Shown one piece after another: positions 19,915 to 30,774 of a DNA stretch of 64,000 nt. The DNA comes from Chara braunii (lineage: Eukaryota > Streptophyta > Charophyceae > Charales > Characeae), in the NCBI GenBank assembly GCA_003427395.1, contig BFEA01000375.1, forward strand, positions 1,147,926 to 1,211,925, in the 5' to 3' direction. The notes beneath the pieces were generated by a model. The model did no database searches. It saw only the letters and a program-made list of their open reading frames with translations, and had not been told where the DNA came from. Numbering within the stretch: position 1 is the stretch's first letter; each line of letters begins with the position of its first letter. Position numbers and translations under genes: made by a program.

Positions 19915-20867
19915 TGCAATCAGACTCGCTTCCATTCACACTTCACATGCATGCTAATAGGTTGTGCAGCAAACTGGCGACAAGCGCCCACTCAAACTCA
20001 GAGATATGGTAACCCAGAACACAGTTCAGATACAATCTCACTTCAGATAGCTATGGCGCATCAGCGCCTATACAAATCTCTGTCCGTCATTCACACAACG
20101 CTGCTGTTCACACACCGGATCACCCTGGATATCCCACACGCAACACTCTATACACTCGCACACACCCGCACACACCTACAGCTGGCGGCTATGGCCGCTG
20201 CTACCCTATCGCTATGGCTAACTTCCTTCTCGCCCACTTTGTCCTCGGGCTCACTGCAGACCACCTCGCACAAGTCGCTGTGGCAGCGCTTCCGCATGGC
20301 TCACGCAGGAATGAATGAACGGTTGGGTGCTGCCTCTTGATTTATACTTCTGTAACTCGCTGGTCTGCCCTTTTCCATTGGCCCATGGTGCACACAGTCC
20401 CTCATGGTACTTGCTAGACTGGACTGGGACTGACTGGACCGGTACCGCTGACTGCATGGGTTTGCACCGCAGACTCACTGCAGTCGCACTGCCAACGTAC
20501 TGAGGTTGGCTCCACCACTTGCCCACTTGCCTCTGCCTAAACATGAGCCTACTCCGAAAGGCCACTTCCGGGACCTTCCGGAAGTCTGTGGACTTGGCCT
20601 TTCTGGTACTGTAGCAGCTACGACCTTGACCTTTCAGTAGACCTATAGCTATGCCCTCTGCAGAGCTGTGACCCCTACTCAACAGACCTACAGATCGAAT
20701 CCCTACATCTGCACAGTCCGACGACAGACAAACAACAACTAACAAAACACAGGTCACGGGTTCAAACACCCAGGGGTCAACTCGATACTGTACACAGGTA
20801 AGGTCAGAACTAGGGATCGAGCCCTGGGATCTGCATTTGCTACTGCTAGCAGGTGAAAACCGTTTCA
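19915..20867 (-). repeat. 3' LTR of element A
   Basis: A 953-bp LTR. On the minus strand it starts TGAAACGGTTTTCACC and ends CTGATTGCA. A TATA-like TATAAAT lies at 20340-20346. It is closely related to the LTRs of element B. Confidence 0.9.
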
Positions 20868-20905
20868 CTCCCGCCGGCCTAAATTCGAGGTCCTCCGAGA
20901 ATAAC

Positions 20906-21412
20906 TCAGTCCAAGGTCGTACCTTTACTTTTCTTCTCTCTCTCATAGGCTCTAACTATGTCGGGAGCTGTTTCTCGAAGCTCTGTTCTAGTAAACCAGC
21001 GGTCGTCCTCTGGTTCCTGATAAGCAAAGCGGACCTTGTATTGCTTTTGCGGACGACCTCTACGTCCTGTTCTGAACACGTCTTTATCTACAATGCCGTC
21101 AATGTCGTATCTTCCGTCCATGTCTGGAGGAATCATGGATCTCCTAGATGGAAACAGCTGACTGGTGACACACGGCAATAACTTTGAGGCATGAAACACA
21201 GGGCAGGTGTGGAGGTGTGCTGGGATCTCTACTGTGTAGGACGGCCCGTCCTCTCCGCCCTTAACTTCTAGAACCGGCCACGGTCCTCTATATGTGGGCA
21301 GTAACTTCTGCGAGATGTTCTCCTCAGGAGCAAACTCTTTAGACTTGACCCAGACCAGGTCGCCTACTTGAAACTGTGATGGGCGACGGTGCTTATTGGC
21401 TTGTTCTATCAT
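20906..21412 (-). pseudogene. Element A integrase C-terminus with chromodomain-like tail
   Basis: A 168-residue open segment. The first part is the integrase C-terminal domain (HRRPSQFQVGDLVWVKSKEF, then LLPTYRGPWPVLEV). The end (YDIDGIV...QYKVRFAYQEPEDDRWF) follows a chromodomain-like pattern, in which aromatic residues would bind methylated histone tails and guide integration. The stop lies before the purine tract. It is continuous in frame order with 22249-21413. Confidence 0.75.
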
Positions 21413-22249
21413 TCAGTGCTGGACCTTCCTGAGGTTTTCTACCACGGTAGCTAACTCTTTCTCGTGCTGTAATGCAAACTCCCTAGTACCGGGCGGTAGC
21501 CTGTGAATCTGATCCCGGTTAAGCCCCTCAAACGGTCTGCGTGGTCTGAAGGACTTGTGCAACTCGTTGGGAGTGCGACAGGTAGGCAAGTGCACGCTGT
21601 TATTGTATGCACTGGCTACTTTGGGCAACATCTCATCCCAATTGATCTGATCCGGTCTAATGTACATACGCAGAACTTGTTGCAGGATCTTATTCGTCTG
21701 TTCAGTCTGACCGTTAGTCTCTGGATGATGGCCAGATGACATCAACAGCTTGGAGGCATAGACTCTCATCAACTCCTGCCAGTTCTGACTAGAGAACCAG
21801 GTGTCTCTATCACTAACTATAGACAGTGGAATCCCGTGGTCACTGACCCAATGATCAAAGAACTTCTGAATAACTAATTTTGTGCGTGCCTCTGAGGGCA
21901 AAGGAACAAAAACAGCATACTTACTAAACCTGTCAACTATTACCATGACTTGGCTCTTGTCATGCCTACTCTTGACATTGGTGTCCATAAAGTCAATGGA
22001 CACTGAATCTCCTGGCTGATCATGAATAGGCAAGGGTCTGAGAAGACCTAGAGGGGCACGCATAGAGGTCTTATTTATGTGGCAGACCTTACAACTGCGA
22101 ACATACTCTATGCGGTCGGTCTTCATCCCAAGCCATATGTACGCGCGCATGAGGTTAGCTAGTGTCTTTTGCCAACCAAAATGTCCCTCGGTATCGTGGC
22201 ATTCCCCTAGGATCAAACTACGGATCTCTTCACTGTTAGGAACGCACAA
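21413..22249 (-). pseudogene. Element A integrase core
   Basis: 278 residues with the N-terminal HHCC zinc finger (H...H, then CKVCHINK) and the DDE core: VSIDFMDT with the first Asp, IVSDRDTWF with the second, and NGQTEQ with the Glu. All catalytic residues are present. A frame break lies upstream between 22515 and 22249, in the RNase H-integrase linker. Confidence 0.9.
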
Positions 22250-22514
22250 TCGGTCAAATACATTAGTCTTCTCGAATAATAGCCCATCAGTAGTGCGGTA
22301 GTCTGGTTCTGACTCCGGGGCGCCTCCTTTACTCTCTTGAGGAGGTCACTATAGATAGGGTCCTGCGCATACGCCTCTCTAACTTTCTGTTGCAGGTCTC
22401 TCCCTATATCCAGATAATGGACTATCGCTCCAAAGTAGTCAGCTCTCCTACTCAGAGCGTCCGCAACTACATTATACTTCCCTTTTACTGGCTTGAGCTC
22501 AAAGTCATATTGGT

Positions 22515-23021
22515 CTAGCTCTGCGGCCCGCCTAGTCTCGTCAGTTCCAGTTTAGGTGTCATCTTGGCCTGAGTCTTCAACCACCTTAATGTCTCATGGT
22601 CTGAATAGACTTTGAAGTGCCTCCCAAGCAAGTAGTGCTTCCAGTGTTCTAATGCTTGCCTGAGGGCGTAGAGTTCCCTCTCATAGGTGGACGTCGCGAC
22701 CTTCTCTAAAGGCATCCTAGCAGACATGAACTCTACGGGTCTATATCCATTGCCATCGTCTTGCTGTAGTACAGCACCTATACCATACTGGCTCGCGTCA
22801 GTGGTGACAACTAAAGGTAAGGACGGATCAGCTACCTTAAGGACTGGGTACTCTATCAACGCCTGTTTCAACTTCTTCATGGCAGACGTGCAGTCCTTAT
22901 CCCACTTCCAGATTGTTTTTTTCTTTAGCAACCTGCGAATTGGAGCAGCGATAGTGGAGAAGTTTCTCACAAACTTCCTGTAATAATTAGTTAGGCCTAG
23001 GAACGACCACAACTCTGTCAA
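22515..23021 (-). pseudogene. Element A RT thumb and RNase H
   Basis: Begins with ELWSFLGLTNYYRKFV (thumb) and continues into RNase H with the catalytic Asp in VVTTDASQYGIG, EFMSARM, and the YSDHETLRWL motif. RNase H removes the RNA template during element replication. A frameshift ends the segment. Confidence 0.85.
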
Positions 23022-23089
23022 CGTGCGGGGCGTAGGCCAATCCCTAATCGTTGCAATCTTGCTATCTTCTGGTTTAATGTCGTCTCCGT

Positions 23090-23964
23090 CTAAGACATGG
23101 CCTGGATATAAAACTTGGGTCTTTGCCCATTCTCACTTCTTTGCGTTGATCTTGAAGTAGCCTCTCTCAACTTCTCCAAGACCTGCCTTAGATGACCCTC
23201 ATGCTCCTGGAGGGTCCTACTGTACACTAGAATATCATATAAGTAGACTACTACAAATTTGTCTAACCACGGCCTAAACAAGTCATTCATACAGCGGTGA
23301 AAAGTCGCTGGCTCGTTGGTTAGTCCAAAGGGCATGACTATGAACTCGTAGTGCCCATATCTAGTCCGGAATGCGATCTTATACTGATCATCAGGATGGA
23401 CCTCTATCTGATGATATCCGGACTTCAGATCGATCTTTCAAAAATACTTGCACCCTGCACCCGATCTAAAAGATCATCTATACGAGGCAGTGGCTCTGCA
23501 TTCTTCACTGTAATCGAATTGAGACCCCTATAGCCTATACATATTCTGAGCTCTCCTTCCTTCTTGGGAACAAACAGAACAGGTGCCCCAAATGGAGACG
23601 AACTGGGCCTAATCCAACCCTTCTCTAGGAGCTCATCTAACTGCTTGCGTAGCTCCTCCAATTCCCGCGGGGACATCCTATATACTGCTCCTTTAGGAGT
23701 CCTACTGCCAGGCTCTATCTCGATGCGATGCTGGATGGGTCGCGGGACTACTCCCGTAGGCGGTTTAGCTAAGTCTACGTACTCTTCCAGCAGCTTGGCA
23801 ATAGCGGGATCTATGGGCTTTTCCTCTTTAGGCTCAGTAATTGGTCTAACATAGGCTACAACAACCTGTTTTTCTAGCTTCTCCTTCTTCACTAACCTCA
23901 CGAACGCAGGAGCGCTAAGGCAGCAATGTGGCAGGGAGTTATCTACTCCTGACACGTGGAACAA
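23090..23964 (-). pseudogene. Element A reverse transcriptase, catalytic YxDD mutated
   Basis: Fingers and palm are in two pieces (23964-23425 and 23335-23090). Visible are [28 protein letters not shown] and [12 protein letters not shown]. The catalytic box reads [12 protein letters not shown]: the first Asp of YLDD is Tyr, which removes an essential metal ligand. Element B keeps YLDD. A frame break lies at RVQGA near 23425-23450, where element B is also disrupted, though differently. Confidence 0.9.
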
Positions 23965-24048
23965 ACGGACACTCTTGACCCCGCCTGACGGACTAGGGAG
24001 CCTACACCCGTCCTCTCTCAGATGGAGTGTGGCCCCTGTTGCCTCTTC

Positions 24049-24624
24049 CTAGTCCATTCCTAGGACTATATCGAAGGGAAGGTTATCTTCTACGAGGAGC
24101 GTCTGGGAATGGAGAACTTTCTCCACTTTCCCATCTTTTTCTAGGCGAAAGTACGTTTGGACTCCCTCTACAGAATCCTCTACTCGCATCGTGCGATTGT
24201 CTGCGAGGATACTCGCTATGGGGTCTGCTAAATTCTGGACTTTCAACCCCAACTTCAACTTTTGCAGCGCCTTTCTACTGATACAGCTGCGCGTGGCCCC
24301 ACTATCTACGAGGGCCCCTACTCTACCTCTGAAAATCTCTACATCTACTAAAACTAGTTGTCCTCTACTCTCCTTCTTCATCTTGGCCCAGGCGGGCATC
24401 CTCTCCTTTAGCTCATCGGGCACGCCTGTGAGGGAAGTGCCTAGAGAGACCCTAACACAAGCAGTCTTTGGACAGCCATCTAGGCACCGGCTTGCAACCT
24501 CTGCCATAGGCACATATGGTGTGGGAGATTCCTGCCAGCTCGCACTCATTTCCCCACATGGCCTCATGGTAGGGGCAGTTGCTACCCCTACCAGCGGCTG
24601 CCTTTTGACCCCTGGGCAGCCCAT
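24049..24624 (-). pseudogene. Element A aspartic protease
   Basis: 191 residues containing the retropepsin motif VGALVDSGATRSCIS and the partner segment LPFDIVLGMD. The frame stops at a TAG (24049-24051) where element B has TGG, a G-to-A change. This protease matures the Gag-Pol polyprotein. Confidence 0.85.
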
Positions 24625-24639
24625 CGGGCCTCTCTATAC

Positions 24640-25376
24640 TTTGGACAGTATTTGATGATGTGGCCAGGGTCACCGCAATATATGCATTGCCCCTGGTTCA
24701 CACGTTGTTGCCAAACGCGCTGGTCCAGGCCCAGATCTTCCCAAGGTCGGCCCTGTGGCAGACCTGGGTGCCAACCAGTTCTCCTATAGGGTGATCTATT
24801 ACCCCTATTAGGCGACCTATTCCCTGAACGGTTTTGCGGGGCACCTTGACCCGTTCCTCCCGCTTGGCGGTTTCCTCCTCTACCACCAATCCCCTAATCG
24901 CCCTGGGAACGGCCCCCTGAGGCCCGGCCCCCTTGGCCTTGGCCTCTACCTCCTCCTTGCGGCCTCCCTCCGGCCGCGACAGTAGCGTAAGTACTGCCCT
25001 GGCTAACGCCACTGCCCTCCTCCTCTAGTCCCCACTCAATCTGCTCGTAGGGGACTTCGTCGACACCACCCTCATCTAACGTAAGGATCAAACGATCCTT
25101 GGTCTTGACCTGACCCGAGATGGTGCGACCCTTCCACTTTTTGCCTTTATCCAGGTCTTTATGCCAAAAAGTGGAAACTGATATGGACCTCGCTTCGAAC
25201 GCTACAACTTCTCTGCTCAAAGCATCACAAGTCATGTTGGGCTGCTGACTCTTTTCGAAGAAATGCCCGCGTAATTGCTCGGGCATAGCACGATAGAAGA
25301 GGTTGACCAATTGGGTCTCTGTGACCCCATGGTCCGGGATGGCGACTAACTCGTCCATAACGCCCTTGAGTGCCAT
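24640..25376 (-). pseudogene. Element A gag C-terminus and zinc knuckle
   Basis: Continues gag after the stop at 25437: a capsid-like helix region (ALKGVMDELV...MPEQLRGHFFEKSQ), a Gly/Arg-rich stretch, a frame change near 24900, and the CCHC knuckle CIYCGDPGHIIKYC at about 24640-24690. The knuckle binds element RNA. Confidence 0.75.
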
Positions 25377-25436
25377 GGCACTCTTCCACTGGCGGGAGTG
25401 GATGGTTTGCAGCCTATCAGAGGCTTTGACACTACG

Positions 25437-26534
25437 CTAGACGTCTGCAAACCGTTCCCTTAATAACTTAAGGAAGTCAGTGAGAGGACTAAACGCAGAA
25501 TAGGCGATTAGATCATCATTGCAGTTAGCATTGCGGCACAAGGAACAGGCGAAGCTTGCTGCTTCGTCTCGAAGGGCATGGATAGCTATCAGGACATGCT
25601 CGTGCGGGGAGACCTTTTGCAGCTGGACGTAGGTTTTGACATTGGTTTCCCAATTGTCAGAATTATCATCTCTCTTCCCGCTATAGGAGTCAGGGAACTT
25701 AACCTTGACCGGCTCCCTACGGGGACGTGCTTCCTCCTCCTTGGGAGCAGTCAATCTGGCGCCTTTTATGGCGCTCGTACAATAACGTTCGGTGCCCTCT
25801 AGGCGGGCCCTCACCTCTGAGCCCACCTGCGTCGCCAATTCCCTGGCGAAATCCCGGAGCCCCAGCCGTATAGAGCGTACAGCAATGTCCTGACCTCTAC
25901 CAAACAAGTATTGTTTTTCCTGGACCGGTGCCAGGTGCTCTATGTTCCTCGCCATTATCTCCATATTCCCCAATAGATCCACCTGCGTCGCCATCTGCTC
26001 TCTTTGTTTCTTCACCTCCTCCAATCCTTTCGCCGCCTGGCTCGCCGCCCCCATTCTCCTTTTCCTCTCCCTCGTCAGTCGAAACTTCCACTCCATCCTC
26101 TTCTCATCTTCTATGGCCCGCCGCTTGAGTGGGTCTTCTTCTGCATCCCACTCTCTCATGGTCGCCTCTTGTTCTTCCCTGGGAACATACATTAGTGCCT
26201 CCACTTCTTCTGCCAGGGATAGACCAGCAACCCACTCTGTGATTTTCTTCTCCATCTTATCTTCTTTTGTACCCCTGGATTCTCCTCTTCCTCCTGCCCT
26301 TCGCCTTTCCAGTGGCTGTTCTTCTACCTCTTCCTCCTCTTCTACCGCCTTGAGCTTCTCTTCTTCTTCTCTCTTTAGCCTCTCTTTTTCTCTGGCCATC
26401 TCCTCCTCAATCTTCTTCAACTTCGCCGCCTGTTCCTCCATCAGGGCCTTCTTCTTGGCCTCCTTCTCTCATCTCTCTTTCAGGAGGGCGGTGGCTTTCG
26501 CCTCCTGTTCTATTGTGTAAGGATTGGTAGTCAT
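25437..26534 (-). pseudogene. Element A gag, N-terminal part
   Basis: The likely start is the ATG at 26534-26532 (MTTNPYTIEQEAKA), matching the start in element B. A TGA at 26471-26469 (codon 22) interrupts it. The frame then runs as a long Glu/Lys-rich coiled coil and a capsid-like region to a TAG at 25439-25437, where element B has TCG (Ser). Highly charged N-terminal coils of this kind are typical of this element pair. Confidence 0.8.
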
Positions 26535-27636
26535 ACCACTCCTCGTATCTACTCTGCACGTGAAGGTGTTCCAGAATCCCACAGGGAAGAGGAGACGCCA
26601 GAGGGTCCCACACAGGGAGAACCCCACAAGAAAGTCGTACATAGGGTAATCGTCGATGGTGTTAGGTGCACGACAGAGACTGTCCCACTCCTCACCACTT
26701 AGACCTACCCTCTAACTGACACGACCTACTGACTCAATCTAAGGACCACAGAATCCGGACTGGATCCTGTCAACTAGGGTCTCTAGCCTAGACTCTAATC
26801 ACTACAACCGTCACTACAGAACCTGCTGCTGACCAGGAGGCATTGAAGGCGATCCCCCGTAACTCCTCAGGAATTCTTTAACGTCGCAGACAGGACGACG
26901 CGGTCAGCGGATTCTCTCAAGACTTAGACGGCCCGTTGTGCAGCCCACAACTCGGATTTTGGGCCTACCGTGCCACACCGAGCAGCCCGCCGGTCAGTAC
27001 CAGTCCTTAGGCGGGTTCGTGTCCTCCGAGACAGTCGAGTCGTCAGACACAGTCTTTAGCCCTACTCAGCCCGTGTGGGTTTGGTCAACGAGGCCCTATC
27101 CTTCATACACGGAGTCCTATCACCTGGACAGAAGAGACTCAATGCAGAACGAAGAGACAGACAGACTCAGACTCAGCAAGTACCATAGGGTGAGTGCATA
27201 TCCATAAGGCGAGGGGATAGGCTGAGGGCTTGGCGAGATTATACCAATTCCAGCTTGGTCAAAATCGTGGTCAGCAGCTCCGGTCAACGCCTTGGTCAAC
27301 ACGGTCAGACCCCGGTCAATGCTCCAGTCAACGCCCGATCAACCCTTGGTCAACGCCCTGTCAACCTCCAAGTCGGCTATGGCTGCCGGCACCTTCTTCC
27401 TCGCCACCCTTGACTTCTCTTTCCCCCTCCTTCACCTTTCTTCTTTCTTCTTTTTCTCTTTTTTTTTTTTTTTTTTTCACCTTCGTTGTCCCTCCTTCCT
27501 CCTTCCTCAGCTATGTCTTCCTCTTCCTCTCCAGTCTCTCCTCTCTTCTCCACTTCTCCTTCCTTCGTCAACCCCGTGTCCTATGGTCGCCACTACCTTC
27601 TTCATCGAACTGCACAACCAATCTTTTATCACTCAA

Positions 27637-27683
<47 letters not shown>
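26535..27683 (-). other. Element A 5' leader with W-box cluster
   Basis: The untranslated leader between PBS and gag. From 27256 to 27366 the element-sense strand carries many TTGACC/TTGACT motifs, the core bound by WRKY factors, at intervals of roughly 10-20 bp. The same cluster exists in element B at 44177-44275. A T-rich tract (27456-27478) and a TC repeat follow. Confidence 0.6.
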
Positions 27684-27685
<2 letters not shown>

Positions 27686-27714
27686 GTCTCTTATACACAT
27701 CTAGATGTGTATAA
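27684..27714. other. Nextera mate-pair junction adapter (artefact)
   Basis: The 19-bp transposase mosaic end CTGTCTCTTATACACATCT is directly followed by its inverted copy (AGATGTGTATAA...), cut off by the gap. This is the circularisation junction of Nextera mate-pair libraries and not biological sequence. Confidence 0.97.
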
Positions 27715-27925
27715 NNNNNNNNNNNNNNNNNNNNNNNNNNNNNNNNNNNNNNNNNNNNNNNNNNNNNNNNNNNNNNNNNNNNNNNNNNNNNNNNNNNNNN
27801 NNNNNNNNNNNNNNNNNNNNNNNNNNNNNNNNNNNNNNNNNNNNNNNNNNNNNNNNNNNNNNNNNNNNNNNNNNNNNNNNNNNNNNNNNNNNNNNNNNNN
27901 NNNNNNNNNNNNNNNNNNNNNNNNN
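27715..27925. other. Assembly gap (N)
   Basis: 211 Ns inside the TC repeat of the element A leader. Confidence 1.

Positions 27926-27992
<67 letters not shown>
27926..27992. repeat. (TC)n microsatellite
   Basis: Continuation of the leader TC repeat beyond the gap. The repeat before the gap covers about 27640-27682. Confidence 0.95.
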
Positions 27993-27995
<3 letters not shown>

Positions 27996-28147
27996 TCGTT
28001 GTTGTCTTTTGTGCAGGTACGCGTCACCTTCTTCCGCGGCGGAGCTATGGTGGACTTCTTCTTCACGGTGGCATTCTTCAACTATGGCGCCCTACGGCGC
28101 GCGTCTCTCTCCTGCTACAACGGTGAGGGGGCATGGGATAGCCGGTA

Positions 28148-28162
28148 CCAGTTCCGATACCA
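28148..28162 (-). other. Primer binding site of element A
   Basis: Minus strand TGGTATCGGAACTGG, one base after the 5' LTR. It is similar to the tRNA-Met primer complement. Confidence 0.7.
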
Positions 28163-28163
28163 G

Positions 28164-28882
28164 CGCAATCAGACTCGCTTCCATTCCACTTCACATGCAT
28201 GCTAATAGATTGCGCAGCAAACTCGCGACAAGCGCCCACTCAAACTCAGAGATATGGTAACCCAGAACACAGTTCAGATACAATCTCACTTCAGATAGCT
28301 ATGGCGCATCAGCGCCTATACAAATCTTTGTCCGTCATTCACACAACCCTGCTGTTCACACACCGGATCACCCTGGATATCCCACACGCAACACTCTATA
28401 CACTCGCACACACCCGCACATACCTACAGCTATGGCGGCTATGGCCGCTGCTACCCTATCGCTATGGCTAACTTCCTTCTCACCCACTTTGTCCTCGGGC
28501 TCACTGCAGACCACCTCGCACAAGTCGCTGTGGCAGCGCTTCCACATGGCTCACGCAAGAATGAATGAACGGTTGGGTGCTGCCTCTTGATTTATACTTC
28601 TGTAACTCGCTGGTCTGCCCTTTTCCATCGGCCCATGGTGCACACAGTCCCTCATGGTACTTGCTGGACTGGACTGGGACTGACTGGACCGGTACAGCTG
28701 ACTGCATGGGTTTGCATCGTAGACTCACTGCAGTCGCACTGCCGACGTACTGAGGTTTGCTCCACCACTTGCCCACTTGCCTCTGCCTAAACGTGAGCCT
28801 ACTCCAAAAGGCCACTTCCGGGATCTTCCGGGACCTTCCGGAAGTCTGCATTTGCTACTGCTAGCAGGTGAAAACCGTTTCA
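28164..28882 (-). repeat. 5' LTR of element A, internally deleted
   Basis: 719 bp against 953 bp for the partner LTR. About 234 bp are missing at a TCTG microhomology that occurs at both deletion ends in the 3' LTR. The last dinucleotide is CG instead of CA. Confidence 0.85.
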
Positions 28883-28954
28883 CCGGGAAGGAAAGTGCAG
28901 TTTGAGTGCTCTTCCTGCTTTTCCCTCCCACCCAACCCTTTGTCTGCATTCCCG

Positions 28955-29060
28955 CGTCAGCAGCAGTGCCACATCAGTAGAAGTGCCACGCCAACAGTGC
29001 CACATCAGTAGCAGTGCCACGTCAGCAACAGTGCCATGACAACAGCAGTACGTCAGCAGT
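28955..29060. repeat. Degenerate minisatellite in element D leader
   Basis: Five or more imperfect units of GTGCCACNTCAGNAGCA, about 20 bp each, just before the gag ATG of element D. Confidence 0.7.
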
Positions 29061-29084
29061 GCGTCGCCGGTTTCAACTTTGGGC

Positions 29085-30648
29085 ATGCCAGGCCAATTGG
29101 CCAACGAGTCCATTGTCGAGTACCAACAGTGGTTCCAAGCTCAGCTCGCACTGATCGAGGATGAGGAACAACGTCAGGCGGCAGCAGCTGAAAAATAGTG
29201 GCTTCAGGCCGCAGCGGACACAGATGCCCAGGCCCGCCGCAAGGAGGCCCAGGATCCGCTGCAGCGGCACGAAGCCACCAGTGTCGACAAGCTCAAGTTC
29301 TGGCACTTTGAACCATCCGAGAGCCACGACGGCGCAACACCGAAAGAGCAGCACAAGGAGTTCCTCTCCAAACTCGTGACCCGGTTGGTTTACACTTGTA
29401 ACCACTTGCAGTCCCAGTTAGAGAAACAGCACCTGGAACTTACGGATCTCCGACGGGCAGTGCAGAACCACAAGGATCTGCACGAGGATGCTACACGGGC
29501 ACTTCATTCCCGTGTACAGAACTTGGAGCAAGCAGCACCAGAAACTGATGTTGGCAAACCCAGCAATGCAGCCTCAACCCGCCAGTTGGAGCAACGAGTT
29601 GACCATATAGTCAAAATGCTCGGCGACATCAGCACATTCGTCGCACCCGCCACCATCAGCGAACAGCTAGACGCCTTGAAGAACAAGGTTCGGCATCTGC
29701 AGCAACCCTTCAACGATGGCCGCACCAGTGTGCAGAAGTACAAGATGTCAACGTTCCGAATCGAAAAGTTTGATGACTATACGCATCCAGACCCGGTTCC
29801 CTGGCGGCAGGGCTTTACGACGAAACTTCGAATGCGTCACGTCCCCGAGCACTCGTACATCGCGACGCTATTCCTCAACTCAAATGGTGGATGCCAAATC
29901 TAGCTCAGCCACCTGGCAGCCATCCTGGACGTCCAGGTCACCGATCTGCACAAGAAGATCCCTTGGGAAGATCTGACGAGGCTATGGAAGAAGCGTTTCA
30001 TCGTTGACGACGCCCCGGCGCTTGCCATCAACCGCCTCTTCGCCATGACTCAAGGCAACACACCGACGCGAGATTGGCTTATAGAATGGCAAAAGATCGT
30101 TGCAACACCCGATCTCGAATTTCCATTTTCACATCTGCGCCGGGAGTTCTACAACCGGTCATGTGTCGCCTTGAGCCTCGCACTCGGTGATCGAGAACAG
30201 TACACGACCTTCGCCGACATCATCGACAAGGCCTGAGAGATCATCAAGACCAACCAGGCTGCTGCACACGAGAAATCAGCGTGGCAACCAGCCTATGTGG
30301 AGAAGGGAAAATTTGGTCCGCGTCCGCAGCCCGTCGCTGCAGTCCAACCGGACAACATTGTGGAAGACCCGGCAGCCACCCCAGCATCACATGAGGGAGA
30401 TCAGGTGGTCGATGTCCAGTCGCGAAGCAACAACAACTCCCGTGGAAAAGGGAAGGCGAAAACCGCATCGCCGACCGGAAACGGACAGCCAGAACCATGG
30501 GTCAACTTCAACTTGACCGAGGCCGAATACAAGTACCGCACCTGATATGGCTGTTGCTATTGGTGCAACAGCACAAAGCACAAGACCTCCCAATGCCAAG
30601 ATCAAGGCAAGGAGGATGTTCAACCTCGAATCAGCTCGGGAAACTGAG
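29085..30648 (+). pseudogene. Gag of element D
   Basis: From the ATG at 29085 a single frame runs about 520 codons to a TGA at 30646-30648, without frameshift, but with four internal stops (29196, 29901, 30234 and 30543). It encodes a Gln-rich coiled coil, a retrotransposon-gag capsid-like region (VPWRQGFTTKLRMRHVPEH...LTRLWKKRF) and a CCHC knuckle CYWCNSTKHKTSQC near 30550-30595. Gag packages element RNA. The pattern of stops only, with the frame kept, differs from A and B. Confidence 0.8.
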
Positions 30649-30774
30649 CTGCGCGGGAGGTGAGGCGACTCCACCTCTCACTCTGCCAGATTCGACCGCC
30701 TTGCTAGCGGCCTCCTACTCATCTGGCGAGAATGCGGATGTCGCGATGTCGGGCGGCCGCAACCCAGTCGGCCA
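30649..30774 (+). other. Element D sequence after gag
   Basis: Another frame (TPPLTLPDSTALLAASYSSG) continues to about 30770. It may be the start of the pol frame before the next insertion. Confidence 0.4.

Larger units (their letters stand above)
19915..28882 (-). mobile_element. Ty3/gypsy element A (chromovirus-like), complete but decayed
   Basis: Minus-strand element, with its 5' end at 28882. Both LTRs are present, CCGG flanks both sides (19911-19914 and 28883-28886), and a tRNA-Met PBS and a purine tract AGGCCGGCGGGAG (20868-20880) sit at the expected sites. Gene order is gag, protease, reverse transcriptase, RNase H, integrase, chromodomain-like tail, the Ty3/gypsy order. Several stops and frame breaks make it non-autonomous. 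It inserted into element D and is a sister of element B. Confidence 0.9.

Noticed and set aside
27684-27714. Perfect palindrome as a possible transposon end
   Set aside because: It is the Nextera mate-pair junction, an artefact.
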